Shown one piece after another: positions 49,232 to 58,077 of a DNA stretch of 64,000 nucleotides (its first letter is position 1; each line of letters opens with the position of its first letter). This DNA is from Chloroflexota bacterium (lineage in GTDB: Bacteria; Chloroflexota; UBA11872). The notes under the pieces were generated by a model. The model made no database searches. It had not been told where the DNA came from and saw nothing but the letters and a program-made list of their open reading frames with translations. Both the position numbers and the translations under genes were made by a program. The stretch is taken from NCBI GenBank assembly GCA_022820025.1, contig JAJEGF010000035.1, positions 1 through 64,000 of the forward strand. Reading direction: 5' to 3'.

Positions 49232-50107
49232 TCAGATGCGGTAAATCTCCTCCGCCGTCCCCGAAAACAGCCGGATCTGCTCGTCCCGGCTGAAGTCCGC
49301 AACGATCGCCGTGTAGGCATCAATCACTTCGTCGTACGTGCTCCACAGCCAGTCCACCGGCCAGTTGGTCCCGAAGAAACATCGCTCGACGCCCATCGTC
49401 TCGATCGACGTCAGGACCCATGGCCGGATGCTATCCACCGTCCAGTCGTGGTCGCCCATCCCCAGGCCCGAAATCTTCCAGCGGACGTTGTCACAGCTGG
49501 CTGCAATGGCGACGCCCCGCCTCCAGTTCTCGAAGTACTCGGGCGTCCGCTCATCGGGCATGCCCGTGTGATCCACCACGATCGTGATGTTCGGAAACTT
49601 GCGCGCCAGGTCCCGCACGTTCTCCATGTCCTGCCACTGGGCCGGCATGCTCGACACCAGGTTGAACTGCTCGAAGAGCGCAAAGCCCCGGTGGTAGTCC
49701 GGCTCCACCAGGTAGTCGCCATAGGAAAAGTCACGGATCCCACGCATGTTGGGCGACTGGCAGTGACGCTCCAGCACCGCCCCCACGCCGGGATCGCGCA
49801 GATCGGCGTGCGCCACGATCCCGTGCGGAAACCCCGTGCGTTCCGCCGCCTCCTGCAGCCACTCCGTCTCCGTTACCGGGTCGGGGCTCCCGATCGCCGC
49901 CTGCACGTGTACCGACTTGGTGACGTTCGCCTTCCGCGTCTCGGCGATATAGTCCTCGGCGACGTAGTTCCGCTCGGCCAGCTTCTGAATCTGCCACCCC
50001 AGCGTGTGATGCGGCACCCCCGGCTGCCAGTGGCCGTATATCAGTTCCGGGTGCTGCATGTCGTAGTAATGAACATGCGAATCGACGAACGCAAGCTTGT
50101 CACTCAT
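49232..50107 (-). CDS. Amidohydrolase-2 family lactonase/hydrolase
   Basis: A 291-residue TIM-barrel protein with the strand-1 motif FVDSHVHYYD, the SVHVQAAIG strand, MRGIRDFSYGDYL, the ITIVVDHTGMPDE histidine and the terminal RCFFGTNWPVDW Asp. This group includes L-fucono-, L-rhamnono- and 2-pyrone-4,6-dicarboxylate lactonases. The downstream 2-hydroxyacid dehydrogenase on the same strand could use a hydroxyacid released by such a lactonase, which is inference. Confidence 0.9.
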   Translation of the reverse strand: MSDKLAFVDSHVHYYDMQHPELIYGHWQPGVPHHTLGWQIQKLAERNYVAEDYIAETRKANVTKSVHVQAAIGSPDPVTETEWLQEAAERTGFPHGIVAHADLRDPGVGAVLERHCQSPNMRGIRDFSYGDYLVEPDYHRGFALFEQFNLVSSMPAQWQDMENVRDLARKFPNITIVVDHTGMPDERTPEYFENWRRGVAIAASCDNVRWKISGLGMGDHDWTVDSIRPWVLTSIETMGVERCFFGTNWPVDWLWSTYDEVIDAYTAIVADFSRDEQIRLFSGTAEEIYRI

Positions 50108-50192
50108 CGCCTGTAACTCGCTTTCGCTGGCTCGGCTGGGAGCCAGGTCCTCACGACGGCTTCGAGACGAAGCCTAACGCGAACGAATCCGT

Positions 50193-51266
50193 TCAACCGC
50201 CCGCCGTTGCCGCTCCCCGCCGATTGGCCATCGACCTCGGCGTCAACTCGAATAGCGGCTCCTCGCGACCGAAGAACCGCTCCAACTCATCCACCATCAG
50301 GCTGAAGAAGCGGTGCCGGCTGGCCAGCGTCACCCCCGCGATGTGCGGACTCAGGAAGACGTTCGGCAGCTCGATGATCTCGCTGTCCGCTGGAATCGGC
50401 TCCGGATCGAACACGTCCAGCCCAGCCACAATGTCCCCGCGCTTCAGACGCTCGATCAGGGCCTCGCTGTCCACCACGACCCCGCGGGACACGTTCACAA
50501 ACACCGCGTTGGAAGGAATCAAATCCAGCTCCCGCCGCCCGATCATCCCCTCTGTCGCCGGCGTGTGCGGCGCCAGGCAGACGATCACGTCCGACTCCGA
50601 CAGCACCTTCTCCAGCGAAGTCTTCACCACCCCGATCGCATCCGGCATCTCGCTGGCCAGGTACGGGTCGTATACCCGGACTTCCACCTCGAACGGCTCC
50701 AGCAACTTCACCAGCCGCCGCCCGATATGCCCGCACCCGATCAGCCCAACCCGCTTGCCCGTCAGTTCGCCGTGCACAAACCCAAAGTCGTCGCGCGCGG
50801 GCTTGTCGGTATCTCCCGCCAGGATGTTCCGAAAGCTCTCCCCCGCATTCCGCAGCGAAATCAGCATCAGCCCCAGCGCCCACTCCGCCACCGGGTACGA
50901 CGACCCATGCGTCGTATCCACCGTCCGGATCCCGCGTACCCACGCCGCTTCCACGTCGATCCGGTACGCAAACCGGTCGCCCTCCAGCTCCCCGATAATC
51001 TTCAGCTTCGGCGCCGCGTCCATCACCGCCGCGCTGATCCGCGGCGACCCGTGCGACACCACCACCCCGTCCACGTCGCCAACCTTCGCCGTCAGCCGCC
51101 CAATCGCCCCCGAATCCTCATTCGCCCCAAACGCCTCCCCGCCCTCAACCCGCAACCACTCCCACTCCGCCACCGCTTCCAGTCGCTCCAGGTCCTCCGC
51201 CAGCAAGCTCAATTCGCGCACTTCCCGGCTGCACGCGATCAACACCCGCGGCCTGGATTCGGTCAC
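50193..51266 (-). CDS. D-isomer-specific 2-hydroxyacid dehydrogenase
   Basis: A 357-residue enzyme with the NAD fold GKRVGLIGCGHIGRRLVKLL and the substrate Arg region FVNVSRGVVVDSEALIERL. The catalytic Glu-bearing strand is GLDVFDPEPIPADSEI and the active His is in FLSPHIAGVT. The family reduces or oxidises alpha-keto and D-2-hydroxy acids with NAD(P). The start is GTG 51266. It lies in tandem with the amidohydrolase (85 bp apart), so the two may share a transcript. Confidence 0.9.
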   Translation of the reverse strand: MTESRPRVLIACSREVRELSLLAEDLERLEAVAEWEWLRVEGGEAFGANEDSGAIGRLTAKVGDVDGVVVSHGSPRISAAVMDAAPKLKIIGELEGDRFAYRIDVEAAWVRGIRTVDTTHGSSYPVAEWALGLMLISLRNAGESFRNILAGDTDKPARDDFGFVHGELTGKRVGLIGCGHIGRRLVKLLEPFEVEVRVYDPYLASEMPDAIGVVKTSLEKVLSESDVIVCLAPHTPATEGMIGRRELDLIPSNAVFVNVSRGVVVDSEALIERLKRGDIVAGLDVFDPEPIPADSEIIELPNVFLSPHIAGVTLASRHRFFSLMVDELERFFGREEPLFELTPRSMANRRGAATAGG

Positions 51267-51333
51267 GTCGAGCTGCCCTGCACGGTCGCCTTCGATGGTC
51301 TCCGTGCTCCCGCTCGAAATCGGACTGTCCGCA

Positions 51334-51609
51334 TTACCGCGTCTCGGTCAGCCGGCCGGACAGGTACTTGTGGATGACGCTTGACAGCAGGGTCTGGTAC
51401 GGAATGCCTTCTTCCCTGGCCCGCGAATGCGCCAGGTTGAAGTCCCGCTCGGTCACCCGCAGATTTACCCGCTTGGTCTTGTTGAACGTCTGACGCGCCG
51501 CCTGCCGGGCCGCCTCCATTTCCTCTTCGACACCAGCAGCCGAGCGCAACTCTCCCCGCTCGAATCGGTCCAGAATCTCCCGCTCTTCCGCATCCAGCCG
51601 GTCGTTCAC
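51334..51609 (-). CDS. CopG/BrnA-like antitoxin
   Basis: A 91-residue protein: an acidic N-terminal segment (LDAEEREILDRFERGELRSA), then a ribbon-helix-helix (KRVNLRVTERDFNLAHSRAR, EGIPYQTLLSSVIHKYLSG). This N-terminal toxin-binding, C-terminal DNA-binding order and the 'IPYQTLxxSxxHKY' ending are typical of antitoxins that follow BrnT-type toxins. Its start overlaps the toxin stop (ATGA). Confidence 0.85.
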   Translation of the reverse strand: MNDRLDAEEREILDRFERGELRSAAGVEEEMEAARQAARQTFNKTKRVNLRVTERDFNLAHSRAREEGIPYQTLLSSVIHKYLSGRLTETR

Positions 51610-51893
51610 GTTGATCGCCTCCTTCCGTAGTCTCGCGTCGCTTTCCGGCTCGGAATGATCGTCTTCAGGAACCGCGTACCGTCGGCCTCGGTCACGAACG
51701 GTACGAGGTGTACGTACTCCTCGATTTCCACGGCATAGATCAACTGGCCCGGATAGCGCTCCTGATTCGGGTGCTCCAGCACGTCTACCAGACCGCCTTG
51801 CTCAATGGCCGAGACGACGCGCTCCAATGAGATCCCGCGCTCCTCAATGAGCCGCTGGTTCTTCTCCGAGCTCCAGTCAAAGCCGATGCCCAT
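51606..51893 (-). CDS. BrnT-like toxin
   Basis: ATG 51893 (MGIGFDWSSEKNQRLIEERG) matches the BrnT beginning ('F.W...KN......HGI') and is preferred to the track start. The 95-residue product continues ISLERVVSAIEQGGLVDVL, a QLIYAVEIEEYVHLVPFV strand, and ends IIPSRKATRDYGR, as in BrnT RelE-fold RNases. The order toxin-then-antitoxin is as in brnTA. The promoter at 51900-51928 places the transcript start at or next to the ATG, so this gene may be leaderless. Confidence 0.8.
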   Translation of the reverse strand: MGIGFDWSSEKNQRLIEERGISLERVVSAIEQGGLVDVLEHPNQERYPGQLIYAVEIEEYVHLVPFVTEADGTRFLKTIIPSRKATRDYGRRRST

Positions 51894-51899
51894 GAGCCA

Positions 51900-51928
51900 A
51901 TTATCATCCAATGTGTGCGCTTTGGCAA
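51900..51928 (-). promoter_or_regulatory. Promoter of the BrnT-like TA operon
   Basis: On the minus strand TTGCCA and GATAAT are separated by exactly 17 bp, and the -10 box lies six bases before ATG 51893. GACAAT occurs twice just upstream (TGTGACAATTGGCGGGACAATC), a possible operator. Confidence 0.6.
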
Positions 51929-51973
51929 CAGATTGTCCCGCCAATTGTCACATCAACCCGCGCGAATCATCCC

Positions 51974-52792
51974 TCACATCGTGTCAAACCCAAACCACCC
52001 CGGCGCCGCCGCCGATTGCCGCACCCATGTCTCCATCTGCGCCTCGTCCAGCTCGCCCTCGTGGATGTTGATCCAGCGCGAATCCGGGTCCTTGGCCTCG
52101 CCGGGCGGCAGCGGGTCCAGCCGCATGCCGTTCGTAAACGTCACCTTCACGTAGCGGGTGAACACGTGGTAGCTCAGAAACCAGCCCATGCCCTCCACGC
52201 CATACCACGGCGAATTCCACCGCACCGCCTTGCGCACGTCGGGCACCGTCCGCTCGATCAGCGCGTCCAGCCGCCGCCCGATGTCGTGCTTCCACTCCGG
52301 CATCGCCGCGATATACGCCTGCACCGGCGCGTCCCCATCCGCCTTCGCAATCTGCGGGTTGCCGCCCGACAGCAGCATCGGCTTGTCGCCCGAGCGGGAT
52401 CTGCGCCGCTCGTACGAATTCTCGATGTTGTATTTCACCGCCTCCCGCAGCAACGTCTTCATCGACTCCTGGTCGATCCGGTCCCCTTCGAGAATGTCGA
52501 TCGCCCGCCACTTCTTCCCGCCCAGCCCCGCGTTGAACACCTTCCCGGGGTCCTTCAGTTGCGCGCCGTTGGTGAACGTGATCTTCACCTTGTTCTTGTG
52601 CGCGTTCCCCACCGCGAACGTCCCATCGCGCGACCAGCACGGGCTCCCCCGGTACTTCCACTCCTCAACGATCTCCGCATCGACTTCGCGAATCAGTTCC
52701 CGGATCTCCGCTAACCGCTCGCCACGCCAATCCCCCAGGTCCGCAATCGCCTTGTCAATCTTCTCCGAAGCGCTCAATTCGTCCGCTGCCAT
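51974..52792 (-). CDS. Tandem DUF1801 (YdhG-like) domain protein
   Basis: ATG 52792 (MAADELSASEKIDKAIADL) gives 272 residues. Two copies of the DUF1801 fold are visible: LAEIRELIREVDAEIVEEWKYRGSPCW...KVKITFTNGAQLKDP and GRRLDALIERTVPDVRKAVRWNSPWYG...YVKVTFTNGMRLDPL. Each ends with a WxxI-type strand (KKWRAIDI, SRWINIHEG). The duplication is clear. The biochemical role of the family is not established. The gene is divergent from the GH32 gene. Confidence 0.85.
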   Translation of the reverse strand: MAADELSASEKIDKAIADLGDWRGERLAEIRELIREVDAEIVEEWKYRGSPCWSRDGTFAVGNAHKNKVKITFTNGAQLKDPGKVFNAGLGGKKWRAIDILEGDRIDQESMKTLLREAVKYNIENSYERRRSRSGDKPMLLSGGNPQIAKADGDAPVQAYIAAMPEWKHDIGRRLDALIERTVPDVRKAVRWNSPWYGVEGMGWFLSYHVFTRYVKVTFTNGMRLDPLPPGEAKDPDSRWINIHEGELDEAQMETWVRQSAAAPGWFGFDTM

Positions 52793-52864
52793 CTGGCCCG
52801 CCTTCTCCCCCGACGCCAACCGTTCCTACTACAGTAAGTCACGCCCGAAAGCGGAGCACGGCCA

Positions 52865-54385
52865 GTGACAGACTTCAACGAATACCTCATGCAGTCCTAC
52901 GAGCTCCGCGAACAACTCGTTGCCGACAAGCACCGCCCCCGCTACCACTTCGTCCCGCCCGAAGGCCGCTGGAACGACATCAACGGCGCCGTCTACTGGA
53001 ATGGCCGCTACCACCTCGGCTACCTGCAAAAAATCTCCAACGCCGGCAGTCCGATCGACTTCTCCAGCTGGCAGCACATCAGCAGCCGCGACCTGCTCCA
53101 CTGGCGCTACCACCGCGCCTCCCTGCGCGAACCCTTCGAGGGCGCCAAAGGCGACTACTTCAACAGCGGCGACGTGATGGAAGGCATGTCCGTCCCCACC
53201 ATAATCACCAACATGCCCCGCCACGGCATCTGCATCTACCAGTCCCACGACGACAACCTGGACTACTGGGTCCCCCTGCCCCAGAACCCCGTCATTCCCC
53301 TCGATCCCGCCCCCGAGGGCCAGCCAACCAGGTCATACAGCCGGCTCCCCGAATGCGTCATCTTCGACCCCAGCGGCTGGAAGGAAGGCGACACCTACTA
53401 CGCCCTCATCGGCAACAAGAACCACCGCCCCGGCTACCAGGGCGACTCCACCAGCCTCTTCAAATCCACCAACCTGGTGGACTGGCACTACGTCGGCCCC
53501 TTCTACAAGTCCGACCGCAAATGGACCGACGAAATCGAAGACTGCGCCTGCTCCAACTTCTTCCCCTTCGGCGACAAGTACATGCTCCTGATGCACACCC
53601 ACCAGCCGTACGGCCGCGCCCAGTACTACATCGGCCGTTACGAAAACGAGCGGTTCCACCCCGAAAGCTACGGCCGCCTCAGCCACCTGGGCAGCCTGCT
53701 GGCGGGCCCCGAAACGCTCATCGACGACAAGGGCCGCCGCCTCTTCTGGGGCTGGATCCGCGAAGCCCGCGACTGGTCGGACCACGGCTGGAGCGGCGTC
53801 ATGTCCCTTCCCTGGCACCTCTCTCCCGCCGCCGACAACACCCTCCGCATCGACCCCGTCCAGGAACTCCGCAACCTCCGCTACGACGAACGCCGCCACC
53901 CCAACGTCACCCTGTCACCTGGCGAAGAGCGCACCCTCCACGGATTCCAATCCGACTGCGCCGAAATCACACTCACCATCCATCCCAACCAGGCCACCCG
54001 CCTTGGCCTTAAGCTTTGCTGCTCACCCGGAGGCGAAGAGGAAACCGTCCTCACCTACGACACCCGGCGCCAGCAATTCATCCTCGACTTTGACCGCGCC
54101 AGCCTCGACCCAAACCTCATCTACGGCCGCAATCCCCGCGACACCACCAGTGCCACCCGCCGGCAAGTCGTCCCCTTCCCCCTCCAGCCCAACCAACCCC
54201 TCCACATCGACTGCTTCATCGACCGCTCCGTCATCGAACTCTTCATCAACTCCCGCATCTGCATCGTCCAACGCATCTACCCCACCCGTCCCGACAGCAC
54301 CCTCCACAGACTCTTCACCCGTGACGCCCCCATCACCGCCCAGAACATCGTCAAATACGAGATGGACGCCACCAACCCCTGGTGA
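52865..54385 (+). CDS. Glycoside hydrolase family 32-like protein
   Basis: A 506-residue enzyme with the GH32 five-bladed propeller. The nucleophile motif, usually WMNDPNG, reads RWNDINGAVYWNGRYHLGYL here, with the Asp kept and Pro replaced by Ile. WQHISSRDLLHWRYH follows the family SxDLxxW motif. EDCACSNFFPFGDKYMLLM holds the acid/base Glu in place of the usual ECP. The C-terminal beta-sandwich includes HIDCFIDRSVIELFIN, the conserved invertase end. GH32 enzymes split fructose from sucrose or fructans. The altered active-site motifs may shift the substrate. No signal peptide, so cytoplasmic. No sugar transporter is adjacent. Confidence 0.85.
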   Translation: MTDFNEYLMQSYELREQLVADKHRPRYHFVPPEGRWNDINGAVYWNGRYHLGYLQKISNAGSPIDFSSWQHISSRDLLHWRYHRASLREPFEGAKGDYFNSGDVMEGMSVPTIITNMPRHGICIYQSHDDNLDYWVPLPQNPVIPLDPAPEGQPTRSYSRLPECVIFDPSGWKEGDTYYALIGNKNHRPGYQGDSTSLFKSTNLVDWHYVGPFYKSDRKWTDEIEDCACSNFFPFGDKYMLLMHTHQPYGRAQYYIGRYENERFHPESYGRLSHLGSLLAGPETLIDDKGRRLFWGWIREARDWSDHGWSGVMSLPWHLSPAADNTLRIDPVQELRNLRYDERRHPNVTLSPGEERTLHGFQSDCAEITLTIHPNQATRLGLKLCCSPGGEEETVLTYDTRRQQFILDFDRASLDPNLIYGRNPRDTTSATRRQVVPFPLQPNQPLHIDCFIDRSVIELFINSRICIVQRIYPTRPDSTLHRLFTRDAPITAQNIVKYEMDATNPW

Positions 54386-54473
54386 TCCGGCAAGCCAGCG
54401 CTACACGGCACATCGTCTCGAGGCCGTGCTGACCACGCCCGCAGACAGGAGCCGAACGACTACGTAGTAAGAC

Positions 54474-55400
54474 CTACGTTCCGACGCCCACGGTCAGTGA
54501 AGCCATATAACCGTTGGCGCTGGGCGTAACCTGCGCCAGCAAGTCGGCGCTGAAAATCCCATCGTTCGCGTTCGTTGTACGCCTGGGCCCGCGCGATGCG
54601 TACGGTTCGGCTGTGAACACCGCGTCCGTGGCCTCGTCAGGGAAGTACAGCTGCGACGTGATGAAGCTTCGTTCGTCGGTGTAGGCCTTGAAGTGGATGT
54701 GAACGGTCCTGCCGGAGTATGACCCCGGGTAGATCGTGTCGAACTCGGCGAGCCCCTCCGCGTCAGTGACCTGGATTCCGCGCAGGAAGGTCTCGCCGCT
54801 GGTGTCGCTCCCGTCGACCCCCTGTCCGCGGTAGCCGGAATACTGGCCCACTGCGTCCGCGTGCCAGATGTCCACCACGGCATCACGAATCGGCTGGCAC
54901 GAGTCCGCATGCACCAGGCGAAACGCCACAACCAGCGGCGCGCCTGGTCTGCCCTCGGTGATATCCCGTCGGACCAGGCCGGAATCGAAGTAGAACGGTC
55001 CCGCCGTCTGCCGAGGCGAGATTACGCAGTCAGGCCGGGATGGTGTGGCGACCTGCGCGGCCCTTGGCTTGGTCGTCCGGGTTCGAGTCTGCGCCGGCCC
55101 GGAATCGTCCGCGGCGCCAGTCGGCAGACACCCGGCCAGCACCCCGACACTCGCGACTCCCAGTACTCGCAGCTGATCCCGCCTGCTGATGAGCGTCGTA
55201 CGGGCATTTGGTCCGGAAGCCTCGGGCTTGGTGCTCGGCGACGATTGCGCTTCACGATTCACGCGTGCCGGAGACCTGCCACGCCCACTACGACTCGGAG
55301 CCGCGGAATCGGCGCTCAAAGTCCCATCAGCCGGGCCCTGAGCATCATTCTCTGGCTCGGCCCGGCTCGTCGGCCGTTGCCCATTCCCGAAAGTCGACAC
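54474..55400 (-). CDS. Intradiol ring-cleavage dioxygenase-like lipoprotein (Tat-type signal)
   Basis: About 70 low-complexity residues precede ISRRDQLRVLGVASVGVLAGC, a twin-Arg-like signal with lipobox Cys91, so the true start may be a later GTG such as 55262. The mature domain starts DCVISPRQTAGPFYFDSGLV and has the dioxygenase core ADSCQPIRDAVVDIWHADAVGQYSGY, then IYPGSYSGRTVHIHFKAY. This supplies the two Tyr and two His Fe(III) ligands. It resembles extracytoplasmic protocatechuate/catechol-type dioxygenases of unknown substrate. It would act outside the membrane on an aromatic diol. Confidence 0.85.
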   Translation of the reverse strand: MSTFGNGQRPTSRAEPENDAQGPADGTLSADSAAPSRSGRGRSPARVNREAQSSPSTKPEASGPNARTTLISRRDQLRVLGVASVGVLAGCLPTGAADDSGPAQTRTRTTKPRAAQVATPSRPDCVISPRQTAGPFYFDSGLVRRDITEGRPGAPLVVAFRLVHADSCQPIRDAVVDIWHADAVGQYSGYRGQGVDGSDTSGETFLRGIQVTDAEGLAEFDTIYPGSYSGRTVHIHFKAYTDERSFITSQLYFPDEATDAVFTAEPYASRGPRRTTNANDGIFSADLLAQVTPSANGYMASLTVGVGT

Positions 55401-55551
55401 CTACCGATAGTACAGACGGCACCTGCGTGTTTCTCCGTCCTCACCTCGTCATCCCGGCGTCTTCGGCCGGGACCCAGCAGCAACCAACCGATCGGGCGCA
55501 CCCGGCTTCCCCGCTAAACGACTGATCCCCGGCTCAGGGGTTCCGTTTTCC

Positions 55552-56007
55552 TTACTCCCCGTCCGTCACCGACGCCATCACGTCGTCAAAGCTCCTCCCC
55601 ACATCCACGGCCTCAAAAAACACCAACCGGTACCCATCCGGATCCACCACCACGATCTCCCGCGTATTCCACGGCCGCGTCACCGGCCCCTCCGCCACCG
55701 CCACACCGCTCGCCTCCAATCGCTCCGCCAACGCGTCAACGCTCACATCCCCCACCAGGAACGAAAGCGACACCCCCACACCCCTCTGGTCTGATGAGTC
55801 CACTCCAGCCGCATCCGGCACCAGCAACACATCCGCATACTTCCGCCACCGCAAGTGAGCCAGTACCGGCTCGCCATCCGCCCCCGGCATCACAAACACC
55901 GTCCCGAATCCCACCTGCTCCGCATACCACCCAACCGACGCCCCCACGTCCCGCACCGCCAGCGTCGGAAACATCGGCATCGGATAAATCTCCACGCCCT
56001 CCTCCAT
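55552..56007 (-). CDS. VOC-family protein (bleomycin-resistance/glyoxalase fold)
   Basis: ATG 56007 has an AAGGGACGG site. The 151-residue product has the VOC repeat pattern: MFPTLAVRDVGASVGWYAEQVGF, DGEPVLAHLRWRKYADVLLVPD, LSFLVGDVSVDALAERLEASGV and REIVVVDPDGYRLVFFEAV. The Glu in the final strand and Gln/His at the start are usual metal positions. Substrate unknown. It lies close to the SMP-30 gene on the same strand. Confidence 0.85.
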   Translation of the reverse strand: MEEGVEIYPMPMFPTLAVRDVGASVGWYAEQVGFGTVFVMPGADGEPVLAHLRWRKYADVLLVPDAAGVDSSDQRGVGVSLSFLVGDVSVDALAERLEASGVAVAEGPVTRPWNTREIVVVDPDGYRLVFFEAVDVGRSFDDVMASVTDGE

Positions 56008-56082
56008 CAATCCGTCCCTTCCAGGCCCATTACCGATCCCTTGTCTAGAGCCCGCCACCCCTCGTCAACGCAAAACCGCCCG

Positions 56083-57072
56083 CTACGGCCGCTGGCTCCC
56101 AACCGCCTCCACGTATAACGAATACAGCGACTGGCTCCCCGTCATAAACAGCCGGTTCCGCTTGGCACCCCCGAAGCACAGGTTCGCGCACGGTTCCGGC
56201 AGCACGATCCGGCCGATCAACTCACCCTCGGGCGTCAGGCAATGCACCCCATCCGTTCCCGGCCCGGCCCAACCCACGCTCGACCACAGGTTTCCGTCCT
56301 GATCGGTCCGAATCCCGTCGGCAAACCCGGGCGACATGTCGGCAAACACCTGGGCGCCGCGTAGCGTCCGACCCTCCACCACCTCGAACACCCGGATGTG
56401 CCCCGGCCCGTCCGGATCGTGCGAGTTCCCCGTGTCCGAGATGTACAACCGCGCCTCGTCCGGCGAAAAACACAGCCCGTTCGGCTTCACCAGGTCCTCG
56501 GCCACCACCGTCGCGCCACCGGTCGCTGGATCCAGCCGGTACACCCTCGTCGGCAGTTCAGCCTCGGCTCGCTCTCCCTCATACGCCATCACGATCCCGT
56601 AGCCGGGATCCGTAAACCACACGGCTCCGCTGGAATCGACCACCACGTCATTCGGCCCGTTCAGCCGCTTCCCATCGAACCGATCCAGCAAAACCGTCAG
56701 GCTCCCATCGTGCTCCGTCCGCGTTACCCGCCGCGTCAGGTGCTCGCACGTAATCAGCCGTCCCTGCAGGTCGCGCGTGTTGCCGTTGCTGTAGTTGGAG
56801 GGCTGACGAAACAGCGTCACCGCATCCGTCACCTCGCAGTAGCGCAGCATCCGGTTGTTGGGAATATCGCTGAATACCAGCGACCTGAAATCCCCAAACC
56901 ACACCGGCCCTTCCGCCCACCGAACCCCCGTATACAGGCGCTCAACGGCCGCGTTTCCCAGCCGGTAGGCCCCGAACCGCGGGTCCAAGACCTCCACCGC
57001 CGGGTCTGGATACCGAACGATCCCCTCGTCCCACCGGCGCCTCAGCTCGGCAGTCCACCCACCGTCACTCAC
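56083..57072 (-). CDS. SMP-30/gluconolactonase-like hydrolase
   Basis: A 329-residue six-bladed propeller. AEGPVWFGDFRSLVFSDIPNN carries the first metal Glu. Next are YSNGNTRDLQGRLITCEHLTRRVTR and NGPNDVVVDSSGAVWFTDPGYGI with the Asn. A conserved LVKPNGLCFSPDEARLYISDTG follows, and PGFADGIRTDQDGNLWSS has the final Asp. The family hydrolyses sugar lactones with a divalent metal. The GTG start 57072 precedes a C-terminus ending GSQRP. It is near the amidohydrolase/hydroxyacid dehydrogenase group but 5 kb apart. Confidence 0.9.
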   Translation of the reverse strand: MSDGGWTAELRRRWDEGIVRYPDPAVEVLDPRFGAYRLGNAAVERLYTGVRWAEGPVWFGDFRSLVFSDIPNNRMLRYCEVTDAVTLFRQPSNYSNGNTRDLQGRLITCEHLTRRVTRTEHDGSLTVLLDRFDGKRLNGPNDVVVDSSGAVWFTDPGYGIVMAYEGERAEAELPTRVYRLDPATGGATVVAEDLVKPNGLCFSPDEARLYISDTGNSHDPDGPGHIRVFEVVEGRTLRGAQVFADMSPGFADGIRTDQDGNLWSSVGWAGPGTDGVHCLTPEGELIGRIVLPEPCANLCFGGAKRNRLFMTGSQSLYSLYVEAVGSQRP

Positions 57073-57119
57073 GCTTGCCCATCCTCAATCGGCTGCCCCT
57101 CTGGTGCCGCACCGGCGCC

Positions 57120-57542
57120 TTAGACCTCCGAGGCTTCCCGAAACGGATTGATCACCCGCACCCCGTCATAGTCCTGCTGCGAGCTCATATCTTCCGAATA
57201 CACCGCCTCACAACCCAGTATCCGCGCCGCCGCCAGGATTGCCCCGTCCCAGTACGAAATCTGGTAGCGCCGGCTGATGGCCACAGCCGTTTCGAAGACT
57301 TCGCGTGTCATGTGCTGAAGCGGCCTATCCCGGAGGAGCTCGAGAAACGCCATCGCGTTGTCCGGCGACAGCCTGCCGGGGTGCGCAGGGTGCGTCGTTC
57401 GCGAGAAGAACTCCTGCAACACCTGCACTGAGAGAGCCACGTCCGGCTCCCGCATCAGCGCCTGCGCCTGTCTGCGCTTCGCCTCGTCCCCGGGCGTATG
57501 TTGTGCGGCGTATATGAGCACGTTTGTGTCCAAAAAACGCAT
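57120..57542 (-). CDS. PIN-domain toxin
   Basis: A 140-residue protein: MRFLDTNVLIYAAQHTPGDE with the first Asp, ALSVQVLQEFFSRTT with the Glu, then YQISYWDGAILAAARILGCEAVYSEDMSSQQDYDGVRVINPF with the remaining acidic residues. This is the PIN subclass with 'SYWDxxIxAAA'. All ligands are intact. It follows its RHH antitoxin gene by nine bases. Confidence 0.9.
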   Translation of the reverse strand: MRFLDTNVLIYAAQHTPGDEAKRRQAQALMREPDVALSVQVLQEFFSRTTHPAHPGRLSPDNAMAFLELLRDRPLQHMTREVFETAVAISRRYQISYWDGAILAAARILGCEAVYSEDMSSQQDYDGVRVINPFREASEV

Positions 57543-57551
57543 GCTGAGCGC

Positions 57552-57968
57552 CTACGACTCCGTCTCTTCGTCAGTAGTGCCAACCTGGTAGGACGCGGAG
57601 GATTCCGCAGCGCGCGCATCCATCCCGCTAAGCTCCATCGCCAGCATCTCGCGTTCCCGCTCCGCCACGGCCAGTCGCGCCTCCAGCCGTGCCCGTTGGC
57701 GATCGTGCACCTCTTCCCGCGTCATCCGGTGAAATCCGCGCAAGCCAACGCCGCGCGCGTCCCAGTCCGCAAAAAAGTCGTTAAGGCGCTTCAAGTAAGC
57801 CTCGTGCGATTCCTTCCGCCTCGCTGCGGCCTGTTCCGTGAACAAGCCGCCCGTCCGGCCACTCAGGTACTCCCGCACCAGTGCCGACACGGACGTATCC
57901 AACTCCGCCGCCCGAATTCGCGCCCGCCGATACGTCGCGTCATCCACCGAAACCGTAATGTTCCGCAT
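57552..57968 (-). CDS. Ribbon-helix-helix antitoxin with long C-terminal helix
   Basis: ATG 57968 (MRNITVSVDDATYRRARIRA) is the evident start; the track frame adds 94 upstream codons from antisense DNA. RHH at residues 1-40 (ELDTSVSALVREYLSG), then a long charged helical region with LNDFFADWDARGVGLRGFHR and a predicted coiled coil (RQRARLEARLAVAEREREML). At 138 residues it is longer than most such antitoxins. It is partnered with the PIN toxin downstream. Confidence 0.85.
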   Translation of the reverse strand: MRNITVSVDDATYRRARIRAAELDTSVSALVREYLSGRTGGLFTEQAAARRKESHEAYLKRLNDFFADWDARGVGLRGFHRMTREEVHDRQRARLEARLAVAEREREMLAMELSGMDARAAESSASYQVGTTDEETES

Positions 57969-58077
57969 TCCCACAGTTCCACAGAATCTGTGATTCACAG
58001 TATATGGAGCCCTCGTGTCCGGAAGCTGCCTCGCTACGTCGCCATCTCCGTCCGCGTCCACAAAGGTGGCTCGGAAA

